A stretch of 34,964 nucleotides of DNA from Acidimicrobiales bacterium (GCA_022425325.1 JAKMFW010000063.1:1-34964), one strand, 5' to 3'. Shown: positions 6,940-14,199, counted from the first letter of the stretch. Translations and numbers: made by a program. The notes: a model not told the origin generated them from the letters alone.

Positions 6940-8118
6940 TCAGGCTGGGCCGAGCACCAGGGTGCCGTTGTGCCCACCGAAGCCGAAGCTGTTCGACAGT
7001 GCAGGCCCGGGCTCCCAGTCGGCGGGACCGCCCTCGACGATGTTGATCGCCGGCAGCTCGGGATCGCGTTCGGTGAGGCCCGCCGTGGGCGGCACCTTGC
7101 CGTGCTGCATGGCGAGGAGCACTGCCACGGCCTCGAGCGCACCGGCAGCTCCGAGCGCATGGCCGGTGATGCCCTTGGTGGAGGTGACCAACGGGCCCGA
7201 GTCGTCGGTGCCGAACACCTTGGCGACGGCCTCGGCTTCGGCAGCGTCGTTCTTGTCGGTCGACGTGCCGTGCGCGTTGATGTGCCGGACCTGATCGGGC
7301 GTGATACCGGCGTCGTCCATGGCCAACTGCATGCACGTGACGGCACCAACGCCACCCGGCAACGGGGCCGTGATGTGGTGGGCGTCAGCGGTGGAGGCGG
7401 AGCCGAGCACCTCGCCAAGGATCGTGGCGCCGCGCGCCTTGGCGAGTTCCCAGGCCTCGAGGACCAGAATGCCGGCTCCCTCGGCCATGACGAACCCGTC
7501 GCGGTTCGCGTCGAACGGGCGGCTGTCGCCGCTGTTCGAGAGGGCGGTCATGTTGCCGAAGCCAGCGACTGCCGTGGGCGTGAACGGCGCCTCAGCGCCT
7601 CCGGCCATGACGACGTCGCAGCGGCCGTCGGCGACCATGCGAGCGGCATTGCCGATCGCATGGGTGCCCGCTGCGCACGCGGTCACGGTGTTCTCACATG
7701 GGCCCTGCCAGCCGTAACGCATCGAGATCGTGGCGGCCGGCGCGTTGGCCATCATCATCGGAACGAGGAACGGGGAAACCCGACGCTCGCCCTTCGAAAG
7801 ACGGACCTCGATCTGTTCTTCGAGTGTGCCGATGCCCCCGACGCCCGTGCCGACGAAGGTGCCCCGTCGGGCTGGGTCGGCCGAGATCTCCCCGGCCTGT
7901 TCGAGCGCCTCGGCGGCGGCCGCCAGCGTGAACTGGGACACTCGGTCGCTGCGGCGAGCTTCCTTCGGGTTGTCGAAGTACGGGGAGGGATCCCAGTCCT
8001 CGATCTGCCGGAAGCCGTTGGGCGCAGGCGAGAGCAGTCCGCTCCAGAATGCCTCCTTGCCGATGCCGGCCGGTGCGACGACTCCGATGCCGGTGACAGC
8101 GACGCGGCGGCCGAGCAT
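6940..8118 (-). CDS. fabF: Beta-ketoacyl-ACP synthase II
   Basis: This 392-residue condensing enzyme extends acyl-ACP with malonyl-ACP by decarboxylative Claisen condensation. The Cys-His-His triad is visible: Cys148 in TVTACAAGTHA, His283 in NAHGTSTDKND and His320 in TKGITGHALGAAG. The length is just under the usual 410. It is the last gene of the minus-strand operon. Its ATG shares one base with the acpP stop (TGATG), so the acyl carrier and its main condensing enzyme are translationally coupled. Confidence 0.95.
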   Translation of the reverse strand: MLGRRVAVTGIGVVAPAGIGKEAFWSGLLSPAPNGFRQIEDWDPSPYFDNPKEARRSDRVSQFTLAAAAEALEQAGEISADPARRGTFVGTGVGGIGTLEEQIEVRLSKGERRVSPFLVPMMMANAPAATISMRYGWQGPCENTVTACAAGTHAIGNAARMVADGRCDVVMAGGAEAPFTPTAVAGFGNMTALSNSGDSRPFDANRDGFVMAEGAGILVLEAWELAKARGATILGEVLGSASTADAHHITAPLPGGVGAVTCMQLAMDDAGITPDQVRHINAHGTSTDKNDAAEAEAVAKVFGTDDSGPLVTSTKGITGHALGAAGALEAVAVLLAMQHGKVPPTAGLTERDPELPAINIVEGGPADWEPGPALSNSFGFGGHNGTLVLGPA

Positions 8119-8348
8119 CAGAGCTTGGAGGTGACCAGGTCGAAGGCGGCCTGGATCGTGTTCACGCCTTCCAACTCTTCCTCTTCGACGTTGACGTCGA
8201 ACTCTTCCTCAAGCGCCATGACCAGCTCGACCAGGTCGAGGCTGTCGGCGTCGAGGGACTCGAAGCTGGCCTCCGGCACGACGGCGCTCTCGTCGACGGA
8301 CAGAACGTCGACGGCGCACTTCTTGAATCGCTCGAAGTTGTCACTCAC
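8118..8348 (-). CDS. acpP: Acyl carrier protein
   Basis: This is a 76-residue acidic carrier protein. The [10 protein letters not shown] motif holds the 4'-phosphopantetheine attachment Ser36, and a Glu-rich stretch (VEEEELEG) follows helix II/III as usual for ACP. I set the start at the GTG at 8348 because GGAG (8356-8359) lies seven bases upstream and the length fits ACP. An upstream ATG at 8375 would add nine residues. It carries the growing chain between FabH, FabG, FabZ and FabF. It follows fabG after 79 bases and overlaps fabF. Confidence 0.93.
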   Translation of the reverse strand: MSDNFERFKKCAVDVLSVDESAVVPEASFESLDADSLDLVELVMALEEEFDVNVEEEELEGVNTIQAAFDLVTSKL

Positions 8349-8427
8349 TGCATTGCTCCATTGGTTGGTGACCACGCCATAGTGCTGCCTGGTCGAAAGA
8401 TCGTTGTGAAAGGCACCGAGAGGCTAG

Positions 8428-9141
8428 TCAGCCCATCGAGTACCCGCCATCAACCGGCAATACCGTACCGGTGATGTAGGCGGCCGAGTCGGACGCCAGG
8501 AACTCGACGGCGGCGGCGATCTCGTCGCCCTGGCCGAGTCGGCCGACCGGCACCACGCCGAGCATCGCATCGCGCTGCGCATCGGTGAGTGCCGCAAGCA
8601 TGTCAGTCTCGATCGGCCCCGGGCAGACGACGTTGGCGGTGATGCCGCGGCTGGCGAATTCCTTGGCAAAGGACTTCGCCATGCCGATGAGGCCCGCCTT
8701 GCTCGCGGCGTAGTTGGCCTGACCGGCCTGGCCACCGAGACCGACGATCGAGGAGATGAAGATCATGCGGCCCCAACGCCCCTTCATCATCCCCTTCGAC
8801 ACCCGTTTGGCGACCCGGAAGCCGCCGTTGAGGTTGGCGTCGATGACGTCCATGAAGTCGTCGTCGCTCATGCGCAGGACGAGTCCGTCTTTGGTGATGC
8901 CGGCATTGGAGACGAGGATCTCGACGGGGCCGAGCTTGTCTTCGACCTCGGACACGGCGGCGTCGACCGATGCGGAGTCGGTGACATCCGCAGTGACGAC
9001 AAGGAGATCGTCGCTGTCATCGGCGTGTCCGGAGCGCGATGTGATAGCGACCTGGTGGCCGGCTGCAGCGAACCGCTTGGCGATGGCGTGGCCGATCCCT
9101 CGGTTGCCGCCGGTGACGAGGACGACGCGGGCGCTCACCAT
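8428..9141 (-). CDS. fabG: 3-oxoacyl-ACP reductase
   Basis: This 237-residue short-chain dehydrogenase performs the NADPH-dependent reduction of beta-ketoacyl-ACP. It has the TGGNRGIG nucleotide motif (10-17), the NAG motif, Asn103, Ser131 and the YAASK pair Tyr144/Lys148, which together make the classical tetrad. The shorter-than-usual N-terminal half and sequence recall mycobacterial FabG1/MabA. The ATG overlaps the end of fabH by seven bases; a GTG one codon later would give a four-base overlap. Third gene of the fabD operon. Confidence 0.94.
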   Translation of the reverse strand: MVSARVVLVTGGNRGIGHAIAKRFAAAGHQVAITSRSGHADDSDDLLVVTADVTDSASVDAAVSEVEDKLGPVEILVSNAGITKDGLVLRMSDDDFMDVIDANLNGGFRVAKRVSKGMMKGRWGRMIFISSIVGLGGQAGQANYAASKAGLIGMAKSFAKEFASRGITANVVCPGPIETDMLAALTDAQRDAMLGVVPVGRLGQGDEIAAAVEFLASDSAAYITGTVLPVDGGYSMG

Positions 9142-10055
9142 GTCACCACCACGCTGCCCCAGGCCATGCCGGCCCCGAAGCCGCTCATGAGAACCACGGC
9201 GCCAGGTTCCAGCACCCCCGCCTCGTCGGCGGCAGCCATCGCCATCGGGATGCTGGCGCCGGATGTATTGCCGGTGTGTTCAAGCACGTTGAAGGTTTTC
9301 TCCATGGGGATGCCGAGACGTTGGGTCACGGCCTCGATGATGCGAATGTTGGCCTGGTGGGGAAGGACGACGTCGATGTCCTCGGCGCTGATCCCTGCCT
9401 GGGCGAGTGCGTTCTCGACGGAGCCGGTGACGGCCCGAACGGCCCGCTTGAAGACCTGGCGGCCTTCCATGACGATCGTGTCACCTAGATCGCAGTAGAG
9501 GATGGATTCCAGATCGCCGTTGACACCGAAGTCCTGGCCGAGGAGTTCGCCTTGCGGACTCTTTTCGAGTACGACGGCACCGGCTCCGTCACCGAAGAGG
9601 ATGGCGGTACCCCGATCGGTCCAGTCGACGATGGTCGACATGGCGTCGCTCCCGATGACGAGCACGCGATCGGGCCCGCCGGGCGTGGTCATCATTCCGT
9701 AGGCGGCCACATAGCCGTACGGAAAGCCGGCACACACGACGTTGAGGTCCATTGCGCCACACGTGATGCCCAAACCGGCGGCAACCATGGCGCTGGATGC
9801 GGGAAACGTCTTTTCGGGCGTGGTCGTGCACAACACGAGGAAGCCGATGTCATCCGGCGTGAGATCCGCAGCGGCGATGGCGGCTGTGGCGGCCTCGACT
9901 GCCATGTCGACCGTGGAACCGCCGACCCGGCGCTCGCCGATGCCGGACCGTTCTCGGATCCAGGCGTCGGAGGTGTCCATGTGCTGGGCAAGGTCGTCGT
10001 TGGTGACGACCTTTTCGGGAAGGGCGGTGCCGATCCCGGCGACGCGAACACTCAT
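9135..10055 (-). CDS. fabH: Beta-ketoacyl-ACP synthase III
   Basis: This 306-residue KAS III starts fatty-acid synthesis by condensing an acyl-CoA primer with malonyl-ACP. The catalytic Cys108 (NVVCAGFPYG), His233 (LPHQANIRI) and Asn263 (EHTGNTSGAS) are all present. After Cys108 the sequence is AGFPYGY rather than the AACAGF pattern of other subtypes. The primer preference (acetyl, branched or longer acyl-CoA) cannot be read. It overlaps fabD by four bases (ATGA) upstream and fabG downstream. Confidence 0.95.
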   Translation of the reverse strand: MSVRVAGIGTALPEKVVTNDDLAQHMDTSDAWIRERSGIGERRVGGSTVDMAVEAATAAIAAADLTPDDIGFLVLCTTTPEKTFPASSAMVAAGLGITCGAMDLNVVCAGFPYGYVAAYGMMTTPGGPDRVLVIGSDAMSTIVDWTDRGTAILFGDGAGAVVLEKSPQGELLGQDFGVNGDLESILYCDLGDTIVMEGRQVFKRAVRAVTGSVENALAQAGISAEDIDVVLPHQANIRIIEAVTQRLGIPMEKTFNVLEHTGNTSGASIPMAMAAADEAGVLEPGAVVLMSGFGAGMAWGSVVVTW

Positions 10056-11239
10056 GCCGTTGTCCGCAGCCAGGCGATCGGCTGGCGGGAGGTGACCCGC
10101 TCGCCGTCGTAGGCGAGCACGCCCTTGATTTCACCGGCGAACGAACTGCGAACCTCGGCGGAGCCGACCGTACCGAGCAATTGCCCGACCTCGATGACGC
10201 TGCCGTCGACGCAGGATTCGTTCGGGGCGAAGATGCCGGCGCCGGGGGAGACCACCATGCGTTCGGTGGCGAAGAGATGCTCTCCCTCGAGGACGGTGGC
10301 CGTGGCCGCGTCGCTGGTCTTGCTGCCCTGGAGCGTCTCCAGGAGGCCATCGACGTCGGCGGGTGTCGACACACTGACCCGTCCGGCGGTCTTGACCGCC
10401 CGCTTGACCAGGCCAGTGAGGACGGTGCCGGGGCCGAGTTCGACGAAGGTCGTGAAGCCGTCGCTCTCGAGCGCCCGGAGTGTCTGGCGCCAGCGGACGG
10501 GCGAGGTGAGTTGAGCGCCGAGAAGGTCGGCGAAGTCGCCGGCCTCGGTGTGCGCCATGGCATCGACGTTGCAGTAGACGGTTTGTTCGGCGTTGCGGAA
10601 CTCGACCTGGTCGATTGCCTTGCGAAGCCGATCACGAGCGGGTGCCATGAGCGGCGAGTGGAAGGCGCCGCCGACAGGGATTCGCATCGCGCGCTTGGCG
10701 CCGAGTTCCTTGGCGGTAGCACAGGCCCGGTCGAGGTCGTCGGGCGATCCGGCGATCACGACTTGGCCGGGTGCGTTGTAGTTGGCGATCCAGGCGTTAC
10801 CCGCCGTCTTCTGGCAGGCGACATCGACCTGGTCGTCGTCGAGCCCGAGGATGGCGGCCATGGTGCCGTCCTGCTCATCGGCGGCGGCCTGCATGGCGTT
10901 GCCGCGTTCGTTGACGAGCTTGGCGGCGTCGGCGAAGTCGAGCACGCCTGCGGCGCACAGGGCGCTGTACTCGCCGAGTGAATGGCCGGCGTGAGCGGCG
11001 GCTTCGGCGCCAGTTCGGCTGACGGCGTCGAGTACGACCATCGAGGTCACGAAGGTCGACAGCTGCGCATTGCGGGTCATCGTGAGCTCGTCGGTGTCGG
11101 TGTCGAGCAAGAGGTCGGCGATGTTGCGGCCGGTCGCGTCGGATGCCTCCTCGACGAGCTCCCACGAGGGGTGGTCGACCCAGGCGGAGCCCATGCCCGG
11201 CGTCTGGGACCCTTGCCCCGGGTAGGTGAAGACGATCAT
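10052..11239 (-). CDS. fabD: Malonyl-CoA:ACP transacylase fused to a biotin/lipoyl-like domain
   Basis: Residues 1 to about 305 form a complete FabD, which moves malonyl from CoA to ACP. It has the N-terminal PGQGSQ motif, the nucleophile Ser87 in GHSLGEYSA and His194 in GAFHSPLM. The family normally ends near residue 310. Here a further 75-residue segment (about 320-395) follows a short linker. It has a barrel-sandwich-hybrid pattern: SPGAGIFAP, GSVIEVGQLLGTV, FAGEIKGVLAYDGERV and RQPIAWL, as in biotinyl/lipoyl carrier domains, but without the MK acceptor hairpin. The ATG has GGAGGGCAGGA just upstream; this site can be paired by the leader. First gene of the operon. Confidence 0.93.
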   Translation of the reverse strand: MIVFTYPGQGSQTPGMGSAWVDHPSWELVEEASDATGRNIADLLLDTDTDELTMTRNAQLSTFVTSMVVLDAVSRTGAEAAAHAGHSLGEYSALCAAGVLDFADAAKLVNERGNAMQAAADEQDGTMAAILGLDDDQVDVACQKTAGNAWIANYNAPGQVVIAGSPDDLDRACATAKELGAKRAMRIPVGGAFHSPLMAPARDRLRKAIDQVEFRNAEQTVYCNVDAMAHTEAGDFADLLGAQLTSPVRWRQTLRALESDGFTTFVELGPGTVLTGLVKRAVKTAGRVSVSTPADVDGLLETLQGSKTSDAATATVLEGEHLFATERMVVSPGAGIFAPNESCVDGSVIEVGQLLGTVGSAEVRSSFAGEIKGVLAYDGERVTSRQPIAWLRTTA

Positions 11240-11244
11240 GAAAT

Positions 11245-11285
11245 CCTGCCCTCCAGCGGTCGGTCGCCCGAAGGGCAGGGGCGAC
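11245..11285 (-). promoter_or_regulatory. fabD leader hairpins that can hide the ribosome-binding site
   Basis: In the mRNA, CCTGCCCT (11245-11252 and 11272-11279 are the pairing arms) can form eight perfect pairs with AGGGCAGG, which is the fabD ribosome-binding region. A second perfect seven-base-pair stem, GTCGCCC with GGGCGAC (11263-11269 with 11279-11285), uses the intervening sequence and partly competes. This resembles a sequestor/anti-sequestor pair. It is a prediction from complementarity only. Confidence 0.45.
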
Positions 11286-11323
11286 ACAAACGATCAGACC
11301 CTCCAGGCTTGCCGAGCGTTTCA

Positions 11324-11337
11324 TTACCGGCGAGTAA
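11324..11337 (-). promoter_or_regulatory. Inverted repeat upstream of the fabD operon
   Basis: TTAC and GTAA flank six bases (TTACTCGCCGGTAA on the minus strand) about 85 bases before the fabD ATG. It could bind a regulator of fatty-acid synthesis, or its right half (TAATGA) could be a poor -10. No convincing promoter is otherwise seen for fabD. Confidence 0.3.
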
Positions 11338-11352
11338 CTTCGACAGAAGTTT

Positions 11353-11371
11353 TGCGCCGAAAAGCGGCGCA
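11353..11371 (-). terminator. Hairpin after the small membrane protein
   Basis: A seven-base-pair stem (TGCGCCG/CGGCGCA, five-base loop) lies just beyond the stop of the 43-residue gene. There is no T-tract on the minus strand, so its terminator role is uncertain. Confidence 0.45.
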
Positions 11372-11375
11372 GGAT

Positions 11376-11507
11376 TCAGGGACTGTCGTGCCGGGGCCAG
11401 TTGTCGAGGTCGTCCGCGTGGCGGCGGATCTCGACCTCGCGCCACACCAGGATCACAGCGACGATCGCAAGGAGCGCGAGACGCCGCGATCGGGTGCTGG
11501 AGGACAT
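11376..11507 (-). CDS. Small single-pass membrane protein
   Basis: This 43-residue ORF has a basic N terminus (SSSTRSRR), one hydrophobic segment (LALLAIVAVILVW, 10-22) and a charged tail (REVEIRRHADDLDNWPRHDSP). Support for its being real is the TAGCCT box seven bases before the ATG, the same leaderless geometry as its neighbours, and a hairpin right after the stop. The inside-positive rule places the N terminus in the cytoplasm. The function is unknown. It lies between fabD and the divergent tRNA-Leu. Confidence 0.55.
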   Translation of the reverse strand: MSSSTRSRRLALLAIVAVILVWREVEIRRHADDLDNWPRHDSP

Positions 11508-11514
11508 CTCGGAG

Positions 11515-11520
11515 AGGCTA
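11515..11520 (-). promoter_or_regulatory. -10 hexamer of the small membrane protein
   Basis: TAGCCT on the minus strand ends seven bases before the ATG at 11507. It shares two bases with the plus-strand TACGCT box of the tRNA. Confidence 0.45.
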
Positions 11521-11524
11521 CGCT
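11519..11524 (+). promoter_or_regulatory. Possible -10 of tRNA-Leu(CAA)
   Basis: TACGCT lies 45 bases before the tRNA 5' end, leaving room for a short leader. The leader can form CACCC/GGGTG (11541-11555). Confidence 0.4.
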
Positions 11525-11563
11525 GCCGCCCAGACATCGTCACCCCGCCTGGGTGGCGCACCC

Positions 11564-11646
11564 GCCCGGGTGGTGGAATTGGCAGACACGGCGGACTCAA
11601 AATCCGCTGCTCCTAGAGCGTGCGGGTTCAAGTCCCGCCCCGGGTA
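11564..11646 (+). tRNA. tRNA-Leu (anticodon CAA)
   Basis: An 83-base class II tRNA. The acceptor arms GCCCGGG and CCCGGGT pair with a G-T first pair. The anticodon stem GCGGA/TCCGC holds loop CTCAAAA with anticodon CAA, so it reads UUG. A long variable arm follows, then the T arm GCGGG-TTCAAGT-CCCGC. The GGTGGAATTGGCAGACACG D region is typical of leucine tRNAs. CCA is not encoded. Confidence 0.95.
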
Positions 11647-11713
11647 CGCAATGAACGCACGGACGTCGGCCAGCAGGGCTGCTTCCAGGTTCCGGTAGGA
11701 CTCCCGAGCCGCC

Positions 11714-11719
11714 TACGGT
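11714..11719 (+). promoter_or_regulatory. -10 hexamer of the four-TM membrane protein
   Basis: TACGGT ends six bases before the GTG at 11726. Confidence 0.5.
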
Positions 11720-11725
11720 CGAGGC

Positions 11726-12280
11726 GTGGCTGACCCCCAGGTCCTCGAATCGCTCCATCGTGCTCGTCGTTGGCTGCTGATCTCGTTCCCGGTTGCGTGG
11801 ATCGCCCTGGTGGTGCTGTGGCAGATGCGTCTGGTGGTGGCCACCGGTGTCGCCTTTGCAGTCTGGTTGCCCGTGGGCGGTGTGTTCGTCGCCGCCGTCA
11901 CGAAGGCGCTCGAAGAAGAACAGAACGGCGCCGAGTCATCGGCCTTCGAGTCACGAGCACGAGTTGGGCTGGCCGGACGCCTTGCGGCGTTCTCGATCGG
12001 TGCGCTTCCCGGGGCCGGGTTCGTCGGGCCGGTGCTTGCCTTGCCGCCGGCGATCGTCGCGTGTTCAATGCTCGCGATTGCTTGGGTGCAGCCGCCGCAG
12101 CGAATGCGTCTTGCCGTCGGCTTTGCCGGTGGCTTCGTGCCGATGATCCTGCTGGTCGCAGGCACGGCACGGAATGCGTTCATCACCTCGGTGATGATCG
12201 GATGGGCCGTGATGCTCGTCGCCGGGCTCTGGCTCATCCGCACCAACGCCGGTGGCCGACTCGGCCCGACCGCCGACTGA
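11726..12280 (+). CDS. Integral membrane protein of unknown function
   Basis: This 184-residue protein has four or five hydrophobic segments: about 17-35 (LLISFPVAWIALVVLW), 38-57 (VATGVAFAVWLPVGGVFVAA), 96-116 (GAGFVGPVLALPPAIVACSML), 125-145 (LAVGFAGGFVPMILLVAG) and 150-170. A hydrophilic Glu-rich loop (LEEEQNGAESSAFESRARV) separates the first pair from the rest. I recognise no family. The GTG is placed by the TACGGT box six bases upstream. It is followed after 51 bases by the SRPBCC gene, which has its own ribosome-binding site. Confidence 0.7.
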   Translation: MADPQVLESLHRARRWLLISFPVAWIALVVLWQMRLVVATGVAFAVWLPVGGVFVAAVTKALEEEQNGAESSAFESRARVGLAGRLAAFSIGALPGAGFVGPVLALPPAIVACSMLAIAWVQPPQRMRLAVGFAGGFVPMILLVAGTARNAFITSVMIGWAVMLVAGLWLIRTNAGGRLGPTAD

Positions 12281-12331
12281 CCGCAGACATACCGTCGGCA
12301 GTAGCTTTTCGCCAACGATTGGAGTCCCCCC

Positions 12332-12772
12332 ATGAACGCCAAGATCATCTCCGACAGCAGCGTCCTGCCCTTCCCTGCCGATGCCATCTTCGACGTGCTC
12401 GCCAGCCCGGCCGGCCATGTCGAAATGGACGGGTCCGGCACGGTGAGAGGCGTCGCCAGTGGGCCCGAGCGGCTCCGCGACGGAGCCCGGTTCAGGATGA
12501 AGATGAAGCTCGGGGTCCCGTATCAGATGTCGTCGACGGTCAGGGAGTTCGAGGAGAATCGACGCATCGCCTGGGCCCACGTCGGTGGTCATCGGTGGCG
12601 GTACGAACTCGAAGAGGTCGACGGCGGTACCAGGGTCACCGAGTCGTTCGACTGGTCGACGTCGCGCGCGCCCCGCTTCATCGAGATGGTCGGCTATCCG
12701 GAGCGGCACAAGGCCAATCTGCAGAAGACCCTCGAACGACTCGAAGAGGTCGTTGCCAGGCGTCAGGCCTGA
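12332..12772 (+). CDS. SRPBCC (START/Bet v1-like) family protein
   Basis: This 146-residue protein fits the polyketide cyclase/SRPBCC fold. It opens with a beta strand and LPFPADAIFDVLASPAGHVEMD, and has a central sheet (RRIAWAHVGGHRWRYELEEVDGGTRVTESFDW). It ends in a long helix. Such proteins have a deep hydrophobic cavity for lipids or other small ligands. The ligand is unknown. GGAG at 12321-12324 lies seven bases before the ATG. TAGCTT at 12302-12307 may be its -10, giving a short leader. The stop codon lies inside a terminator-like hairpin shared with the convergent lipoprotein gene. Confidence 0.85.
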   Translation: MNAKIISDSSVLPFPADAIFDVLASPAGHVEMDGSGTVRGVASGPERLRDGARFRMKMKLGVPYQMSSTVREFEENRRIAWAHVGGHRWRYELEEVDGGTRVTESFDWSTSRAPRFIEMVGYPERHKANLQKTLERLEEVVARRQA

Positions 12773-12791
12773 CCGACGCGAAGCGTCAGTC
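12771..12791. terminator. Bidirectional hairpin spanning two convergent stop codons
   Basis: GAC-C-GACGC and GCGTC-A-GTC pair around GAA, eight pairs with one mismatch. The hairpin contains most of the SRPBCC stop and the stop of the DUF3105 gene. Confidence 0.5.
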
Positions 12792-13262
12792 GAGACCAGG
12801 GGCGTCGGCCGGGCGTTCGGCCGCAAACGCCTCGAGTGTGCGGAGGTCGACGGCCGAACACGAGAGCTTCCAGGTCCAGGCGGTGGCGACGATTCTCGCC
12901 GGCAACGGCGAGGCCGCAGGAGCGACCACGATCGACGGTGAACCGATCGACCTGAGCTGCTCGAGTTCCACACCGACGACAGCGTCGTCGTACTGCACCA
13001 TGACACCGCCAGATTCGAGAACCCGCACCTGGATTTCCGGCGGCACACCGGCGTCGAGCACCCCCTCGGGCGTGGGGCCGGCGATGTGGGGCCCGCTTGT
13101 CGGTGGGCTGGTCTGGTACTCGACCGTGCCCTCGCCGAGTACGTGCCGGTCTGATGCCTGATCCTCGGGTTCGCGCAGCTCGACACAGGTCGCAGCGGCG
13201 TCGTTGCCACCGCACCCGACGACAAGCAACGAGAGGGCACAGGCCCAGGCGACGAGACGCAT
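12786..13262 (-). CDS. DUF3105 lipoprotein
   Basis: This 158-residue exported protein has a signal peptide (MRLVAWACALSLLVVGC) with the lipobox LVVGC, so Cys17 is the predicted lipidation site. The mature part contains YQTSPPTSGPHIAGP and VLESGGVMVQYDD. These match the DUF3105 pattern, whose PPTSGPH block and second H/G-rich block are conserved in actinobacterial envelope proteins of unknown function. In many members the second block reads LEHGGV; here it is LESGGV, so the His is replaced. I use the ATG at 13262; a GTG two codons upstream is possible. Confidence 0.75.
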   Translation of the reverse strand: MRLVAWACALSLLVVGCGGNDAAATCVELREPEDQASDRHVLGEGTVEYQTSPPTSGPHIAGPTPEGVLDAGVPPEIQVRVLESGGVMVQYDDAVVGVELEQLRSIGSPSIVVAPAASPLPARIVATAWTWKLSCSAVDLRTLEAFAAERPADAPGLD

Positions 13263-13315
13263 CGACACATCGTGCCCCAGAAATCGCCGGACACGGCCAC
13301 GCGAGGACGGCGCCG

Positions 13316-13321
13316 TATGAT
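13316..13321 (+). promoter_or_regulatory. -10 hexamer of the coiled-coil protein/pdtaR operon
   Basis: TATGAT, the best -10 match in the window, ends six bases before the ATG at 13328. Confidence 0.55.
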
Positions 13322-13327
13322 CGACGC

Positions 13328-13615
13328 ATGTCCCAGGCCCAGATCGAGCGCCGCCTCCGCACCATCAGCAAGCAGCTTCGGTCCGCGCGCGACGACCTTG
13401 CCGTCACCGAGGAGCAGCTAATCCAGCTGGCCGACGAAGCCGATGACGCGCGTCTGCGTGCACTCGTGTCGGAGACCCCGCTTGCCGAGCGGGAGCACCG
13501 CAATGCCAGCCGCCACGCCGATCGCCTCCGGAAGCACCGTGACACCCTTTCGGCGAAGATCGCAGCGCTCGACGCCGAACAAGACGAGCTGCTCGACCGG
13601 TTCGGAGCCACATGA
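13328..13615 (+). CDS. Coiled-coil protein co-transcribed with pdtaR
   Basis: This 95-residue protein is almost wholly helical and charged, with heptad-like repeats of Leu/Ile/Ala (IERRLRTISKQLRSARDDLAV, IAALDAEQDELLDRF). It has no membrane segment, no cysteine and no recognisable domain. It probably forms a coiled-coil dimer. It overlaps the response regulator by four bases (ATGA), so the two are made together. A role in PdtaR signalling is possible but only inferred from this overlap. Confidence 0.75.
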   Translation: MSQAQIERRLRTISKQLRSARDDLAVTEEQLIQLADEADDARLRALVSETPLAEREHRNASRHADRLRKHRDTLSAKIAALDAEQDELLDRFGAT

Positions 13616-14190
13616 GCAACATCCGTGTTGTCGTTGCTGAAGACGATGCGATCATCCGTATGGATCTTGTCGAAGTGCTGCGTGAGGAGGGCTACGACGT
13701 GGTGGCCGACACCGGTCGCGGCGATGATGCCGTTGCGCTCGTCATGGAGCACGGGCCTGATCTTGCGCTCCTCGACGTGAAGATGCCGGGAATGACGGGG
13801 ATCGAAGCTGCCCGCGAGATAACGTCGTCGACCGATACGGCGGTCGTGATGCTGACGGCGTTCAGTCAGCGAGAGCTGATTCACGAAGCGAGTGACGCAG
13901 GCGCGATGGCGTATCTGGTGAAGCCCTATCAGCGAGAGGAACTCGTGCCGGCGGTTGAGCTGGCGATCGCTCGTCGCCGTGAGGCGGCGGCGTTGCGCAG
14001 CGAACTCGACGCAGCAGAGCAACGGTTCGAGGAGCGCAAGACGATCGACCGGGCAAAGGGCAAGCTGATCGACGAGCATGGCCTCAGCGAGCGTGATGCG
14101 TTCACGTTTCTGCAGCGCTCCGCCATGTCGACTCGGCGCCGCATGATCGATGTCGCCCACGAGGTGCTGGCAGGCGACGCGACCCTCTGA
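13612..14190 (+). CDS. pdtaR: Response regulator with ANTAR RNA-binding domain
   Basis: This 192-residue protein has a receiver domain (about 4-118) with acidic residues at EDD (10-12), phospho-acceptor Asp55 in LLDVKMPG, and Thr and Lys in MLTAFS and VKPYQ. A helical linker and an ANTAR domain (about 135-190, ERKTIDRAKGKLIDEHGLSE through FLQRSAMSTRRRMIDVA) follow. ANTAR proteins bind paired hexaloop hairpins in nascent RNA and prevent termination. The closest match is M. tuberculosis Rv1626/PdtaR, which also lies next to polA and is phosphorylated by the sensor PdtaS. No sensor kinase is in this window, so it must come from elsewhere. Confidence 0.93.
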   Translation: MSNIRVVVAEDDAIIRMDLVEVLREEGYDVVADTGRGDDAVALVMEHGPDLALLDVKMPGMTGIEAAREITSSTDTAVVMLTAFSQRELIHEASDAGAMAYLVKPYQREELVPAVELAIARRREAAALRSELDAAEQRFEERKTIDRAKGKLIDEHGLSERDAFTFLQRSAMSTRRRMIDVAHEVLAGDATL

Positions 14191-14199
14191 GGGGCGCGT

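Noticed and set aside
11226-11654. Plus-strand frame of 142 codons covering the fabD leader and tRNA-Leu
   Set aside because: It runs through a tRNA gene and regulatory hairpins and resembles no protein.
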